Shown: piece by piece, positions 61,701 to 64,000 of the stretch
How positions within the stretch are numbered: the first letter of the stretch is position 1
Layout of the letters: every line of letters begins with the position of its first letter
Origin: Streptomyces sp. CCM_MD2014
GTDB lineage: Bacteria; Actinomycetota; Actinomycetes; Streptomycetales; Streptomycetaceae
Reading direction: 5' to 3'
Length of the DNA: 64,000 nucleotides
Assembly (NCBI RefSeq): GCF_000772045.1
Contig: NZ_CP009754.1
Coordinates: 7,378,001 to 7,442,000, forward strand
Position numbers and translations under genes: made by a program
Notes under the pieces: generated by a model
Told to the model about the DNA's origin: nothing
What the model saw: only the letters and a program-made list of their open reading frames with translations
Databases searched by the model: none

Positions 61701-62828
61701 ATGGCGTTCGGCTGGATCGACGAGCAGGACCGCTCGCGACGCGAGGCGGGCCTCGTACGGGTGCTGCGGCCCCGCCCGGCAGCCTCGCCGCTGCTGGATC
61801 TGGCGAGCAACGACTACCTGGGACTGACCAGGCACCCCGAGGTCGTCGAAGGGGCGGTCCGGGCCGCGCGGACCTGGGGCGGCGGCGCGACCGGCTCGCG
61901 GCTCGTGACCGGCACGACCCGGCTGCACACCGAGCTCGAGCGCGAACTGGCCGAGTTCTGCGGGTTCGAGGCCGCGCTCGTCCTCTCCTCCGGCTACGCG
62001 GCCAACCTCGCCGCGGTCACCGCACTGGCACCGCACGGCAGTCTCGTCGTCTCCGACGCCGGCAACCACGCCTCGCTGATCGACGGTTGCCGGCTCGCCG
62101 GAGGCACCACCCAGGTCGTAGGGCACGCCGACCCGGACGCCGTGCGCAAGGCGCTGGCGACGCACGACGGACCCGCCGTCGTCGTCTCCGACACGGTCTT
62201 CTCGGTCGACGGCGACGCCGCGCCCCTGGACGCGCTCGCCGAGGCCTGCCGGGAGCACGGCGCCGGACTGGTCGTCGACGACGCCCACGGCCTCGGCGTG
62301 CTCGGCGACGGCGGCCGGGGTGCCCCGCAGGGGGCGGGACTCGCGGGCCGCGGCGACGTGGTCGCGACCGTCACGCTGTCCAAGTCGCTCGGCGCCCAGG
62401 GCGGCGCCGTACTGGGCCCGGCCCGGGTGATCGAGCACCTGGTCAACGTCGCCCGCACGTTCATCTTCGACACCGGACTCGCCCCCGCCGCGGCCGGGGC
62501 GGCCCTGGCGGCTCTCAGGCTGCTCGGCCGCGAGCCGGAGCGCGCGGCGCGGGCCCGTGCCGTAGCCGCCGAACTGCACGCACGCCTGACCGCCGCGGGT
62601 CTGGACGCGGTACGTCCGGACGCCGCGGTGGTCTCGGTGCGCGCGCCCTCCCCGGAGGGGGCCGTGCGATGGGCGGCCGACTGCCGTGCGGCCGGCCTGT
62701 CCGTGGGCTGCTTCCGCCCCCCTTCCGTGCCCGACGGGATCTCACGGCTCAGGCTGACCGCTCGCGGGGACCTCTCCGGGGATCAGATCGAACGCGCTGT
62801 ACGGGTGATCGGCGAAACGCGGCCATGA
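61701..62828 (+). CDS. bioF: 8-Amino-7-oxononanoate synthase
   Basis: A 375-aa protein from an ATG 6 bp after CGGAGGA. Its alpha-oxoamine synthase features are LDLASNDYLGLTRHPEVVEG, GGGATGSRLVTGTTRLHTEL, GLVVDDAHGLGVLGDGGRG and the PLP lysine in TVTLSKSLGAQGGAVLG. BioF condenses pimeloyl-ACP/CoA with alanine to KAPA, the first ring-building step of biotin. It is transcribed divergently from bioB-bioA-bioD. Confidence 0.95.
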   Translation: MAFGWIDEQDRSRREAGLVRVLRPRPAASPLLDLASNDYLGLTRHPEVVEGAVRAARTWGGGATGSRLVTGTTRLHTELERELAEFCGFEAALVLSSGYAANLAAVTALAPHGSLVVSDAGNHASLIDGCRLAGGTTQVVGHADPDAVRKALATHDGPAVVVSDTVFSVDGDAAPLDALAEACREHGAGLVVDDAHGLGVLGDGGRGAPQGAGLAGRGDVVATVTLSKSLGAQGGAVLGPARVIEHLVNVARTFIFDTGLAPAAAGAALAALRLLGREPERAARARAVAAELHARLTAAGLDAVRPDAAVVSVRAPSPEGAVRWAADCRAAGLSVGCFRPPSVPDGISRLRLTARGDLSGDQIERAVRVIGETRP

Positions 62829-62868
62829 GTCGGCGTGACACGGCCGTGCGTCGTCCGGTGCCCGCGGA

Positions 62869-63108
62869 TCAGGCGCGGACGCCCGCGGTGAAGGCCGTCC
62901 AGCTCCCCGGGGAGAAGAGCAGGGCGGGCCCGGCCGGGTTCTTGGAGTCGCGCACGGCGAGCAGTCCGGCCCGGGGGCCGGCCGACGGACGGGCCGTCTC
63001 CACACAGTTGTTCGCCCCGGTGCTGTAGCTGCTGCGCAACCACCGCACGCCGGGCAGATCGGTGCTGACAGGGATGTTCCGGGGACGTTCGGACATGAAG
63101 CCTGACAT
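62869..63108 (-). CDS. DUF397 protein
   Basis: A 79-aa protein starting at an ATG 4 bp after AAGGAGG. The DUF397 core reads VRWLRSSYSTGANNCVETAR, then LLAVRDSKNPAGPALLFSPG and SWTAFTAGVR. DUF397 proteins are small partners of XRE/DUF5753 regulators in Streptomyces (BldB/WhiJ-type pairs). The gene lies 9 bp downstream of such a regulator here. Confidence 0.92.
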   Translation of the reverse strand: MSGFMSERPRNIPVSTDLPGVRWLRSSYSTGANNCVETARPSAGPRAGLLAVRDSKNPAGPALLFSPGSWTAFTAGVRA

Positions 63109-63117
63109 GGTGCCTCC

Positions 63118-63978
63118 TTACGCGCCTGCCGCGGTCGCGGCGATGAAGTCCAACGAGTCCTCGGGCGAAAGGGCATGGATCAGAAGGGCGTTGAAGGCCT
63201 CGGTATAGGCCTCTAGGTCTTCTTTCCGTTCGAGGTGCAGGCTACTCGTCAAGTGGTCGAGAACAACCACGTCGAGATCAGAAGTGCTCGAAAATGAGAA
63301 GATTACGAAAGGGCCGGTGACACCGATGTGCGCCCCGGCGGCAAACGGCAGGACCTGGAGCCGGACATGGGGGAGCCGCGCGGCCTCGACCAGCCGGTCC
63401 AGCTGACGGGCCATCACCTCGGGCCCGCCCACCTCCCGGCGCAGCACCGCCTCGTCCAGGACCGCGATCAGCTCCAACGGCGGCTGGGCCCGCAGCACGT
63501 CCTGCCGGGCCAGTCGGACCTCCACCAGCGTGTCCAGCCGTTCCTCCGGCAGTCCGTCCACCGCGGCCCGCGTGACCGCGCGGGCGTACTCCGGCGTCTG
63601 GAGCAGCCCGGGCACCACCGTGGTCTCCAGCGTGCGCATCGCGCTGGCCTGCGACTCCAGGCTGATGAAGTCGCGGTAGGTCGGGGGCAGCACACCGCGA
63701 TAGGCGTGCCACCAGTGGTTGCGGCCCCCCGCGTCCTCGGAGCGTGCCAGCATCACCAGCAGCCCCCGCAACTGCTCGTCGTCCACGCCGTACGCGTCCA
63801 GCAGTAACCGCACGTCGGCCGGTTTCGCCCCGCTCGTCCCGGTCTCGATCCGGCTGACCTTCGACTGGTGCCAGCCCACGAGCCGGGCCGCCTCGCCGCT
63901 GGTGATGCCCGCCGAAGTGCGCAGGGCGCGCAGTTCCGCGCCCAGCTTCCGACGGCGCACCACGGGACCGTGCTGCAT
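63118..63978 (-). CDS. XRE-family regulator with DUF5753 domain
   Basis: A 286-aa protein. The N-terminal HTH is LGAELRALRTSAGITSGEAA, then RLVGWHQSKVSRIETGTSGA. The rest is the DUF5753 ligand-like domain (YRDFISLESQASAMRTLETT, VVPGLLQTPEYARAVTRAAV, LPFAAGAHIGVTGPFVIFSF). It pairs with the DUF397 gene downstream. Codon 58 is TTA (63805-63807, minus strand), so translation would depend on the bldA tRNA, which fits a developmental or antibiotic-related regulator. Confidence 0.92.
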   Translation of the reverse strand: MQHGPVVRRRKLGAELRALRTSAGITSGEAARLVGWHQSKVSRIETGTSGAKPADVRLLLDAYGVDDEQLRGLLVMLARSEDAGGRNHWWHAYRGVLPPTYRDFISLESQASAMRTLETTVVPGLLQTPEYARAVTRAAVDGLPEERLDTLVEVRLARQDVLRAQPPLELIAVLDEAVLRREVGGPEVMARQLDRLVEAARLPHVRLQVLPFAAGAHIGVTGPFVIFSFSSTSDLDVVVLDHLTSSLHLERKEDLEAYTEAFNALLIHALSPEDSLDFIAATAAGA

Positions 63979-64000
63979 GGGACAACTCCCCTACTCCCTA

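Overview
The window is chromosomal DNA from a high-GC actinomycete, almost certainly a Streptomyces. It has pervasive G/C third positions, frequent GTG starts, ATGA-type stop/start overlaps, a DUF397/XRE-DUF5753 pair, an ECF41 sigma factor, a Streptomyces-style bio locus (bioF divergent from bioB-bioA-bioD) and very rare TTA codons. I saw no rRNA, tRNA or CRISPR array.

Region 1 (1-11268) looks like part of a secondary-metabolism locus that continues off the left edge. A plus-strand run encodes a class III aminotransferase (cut by the edge), an SRPBCC cyclase-like protein, a flavin reductase, a DAO-type FAD oxidoreductase and a WS/DGAT-like acyltransferase. A perfect 16-bp hairpin separates it from a convergent minus-strand run: HD-domain protein, FAD-dependent halogenase-like enzyme, ECF sigma factor, a repetitive NPLAA protein, a UbiB/ABC1 kinase-like protein and an O-methyltransferase-like protein. 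Two alpha/beta hydrolases follow (11521-13223).

Region 2 (13340-41796) is the main discovery: an apparently intact 28.5-kb Tn7-like transposon. It is bounded by 25-bp terminal inverted repeats (23/25 matching, TGT...ACA ends) and a 5-bp target duplication, GCGGG. At its left end are four translationally coupled genes: tnsA, tnsB, tnsC and an unusually long tniQ (999 aa). The cargo contains an uncharacterised three-gene cassette with a PD-(D/E)xK nuclease, a patch of decayed phage/plasmid/IS3 remnants with small genes, and a complete class 1 DISARM anti-phage operon (drmD, drmMI, drmA, drmB, drmC). Near the right end are a strong terminator, a small membrane protein, TTGACGA repeats, a DUF4357-like protein and a gene remnant. 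The element sits between a minus-strand hydrolase gene and a plus-strand ECF41 sigma gene, and its right end is only 24 bp upstream of the first possible sigma start codon.

Region 3 (41821-64000) is ordinary Streptomyces chromosome: ECF41 sigma, a GntR/UTRA regulator with a dre-like operator over its promoter, a ROK regulator, a two-component system divergent from an ABC exporter, a mismatch glycosylase-like gene, purB, an SGNH hydrolase, two CNNM/CorC-type membrane proteins, GNAT, an F420-type oxidoreductase, an RHH/Doc toxin-antitoxin pair, a methyltransferase, a GC-rich minisatellite, the biotin genes, and the DUF397/XRE pair.

Functionally, the transposon couples a transposition/targeting module to at least one complete defence system, so it acts as a mobile defence island.
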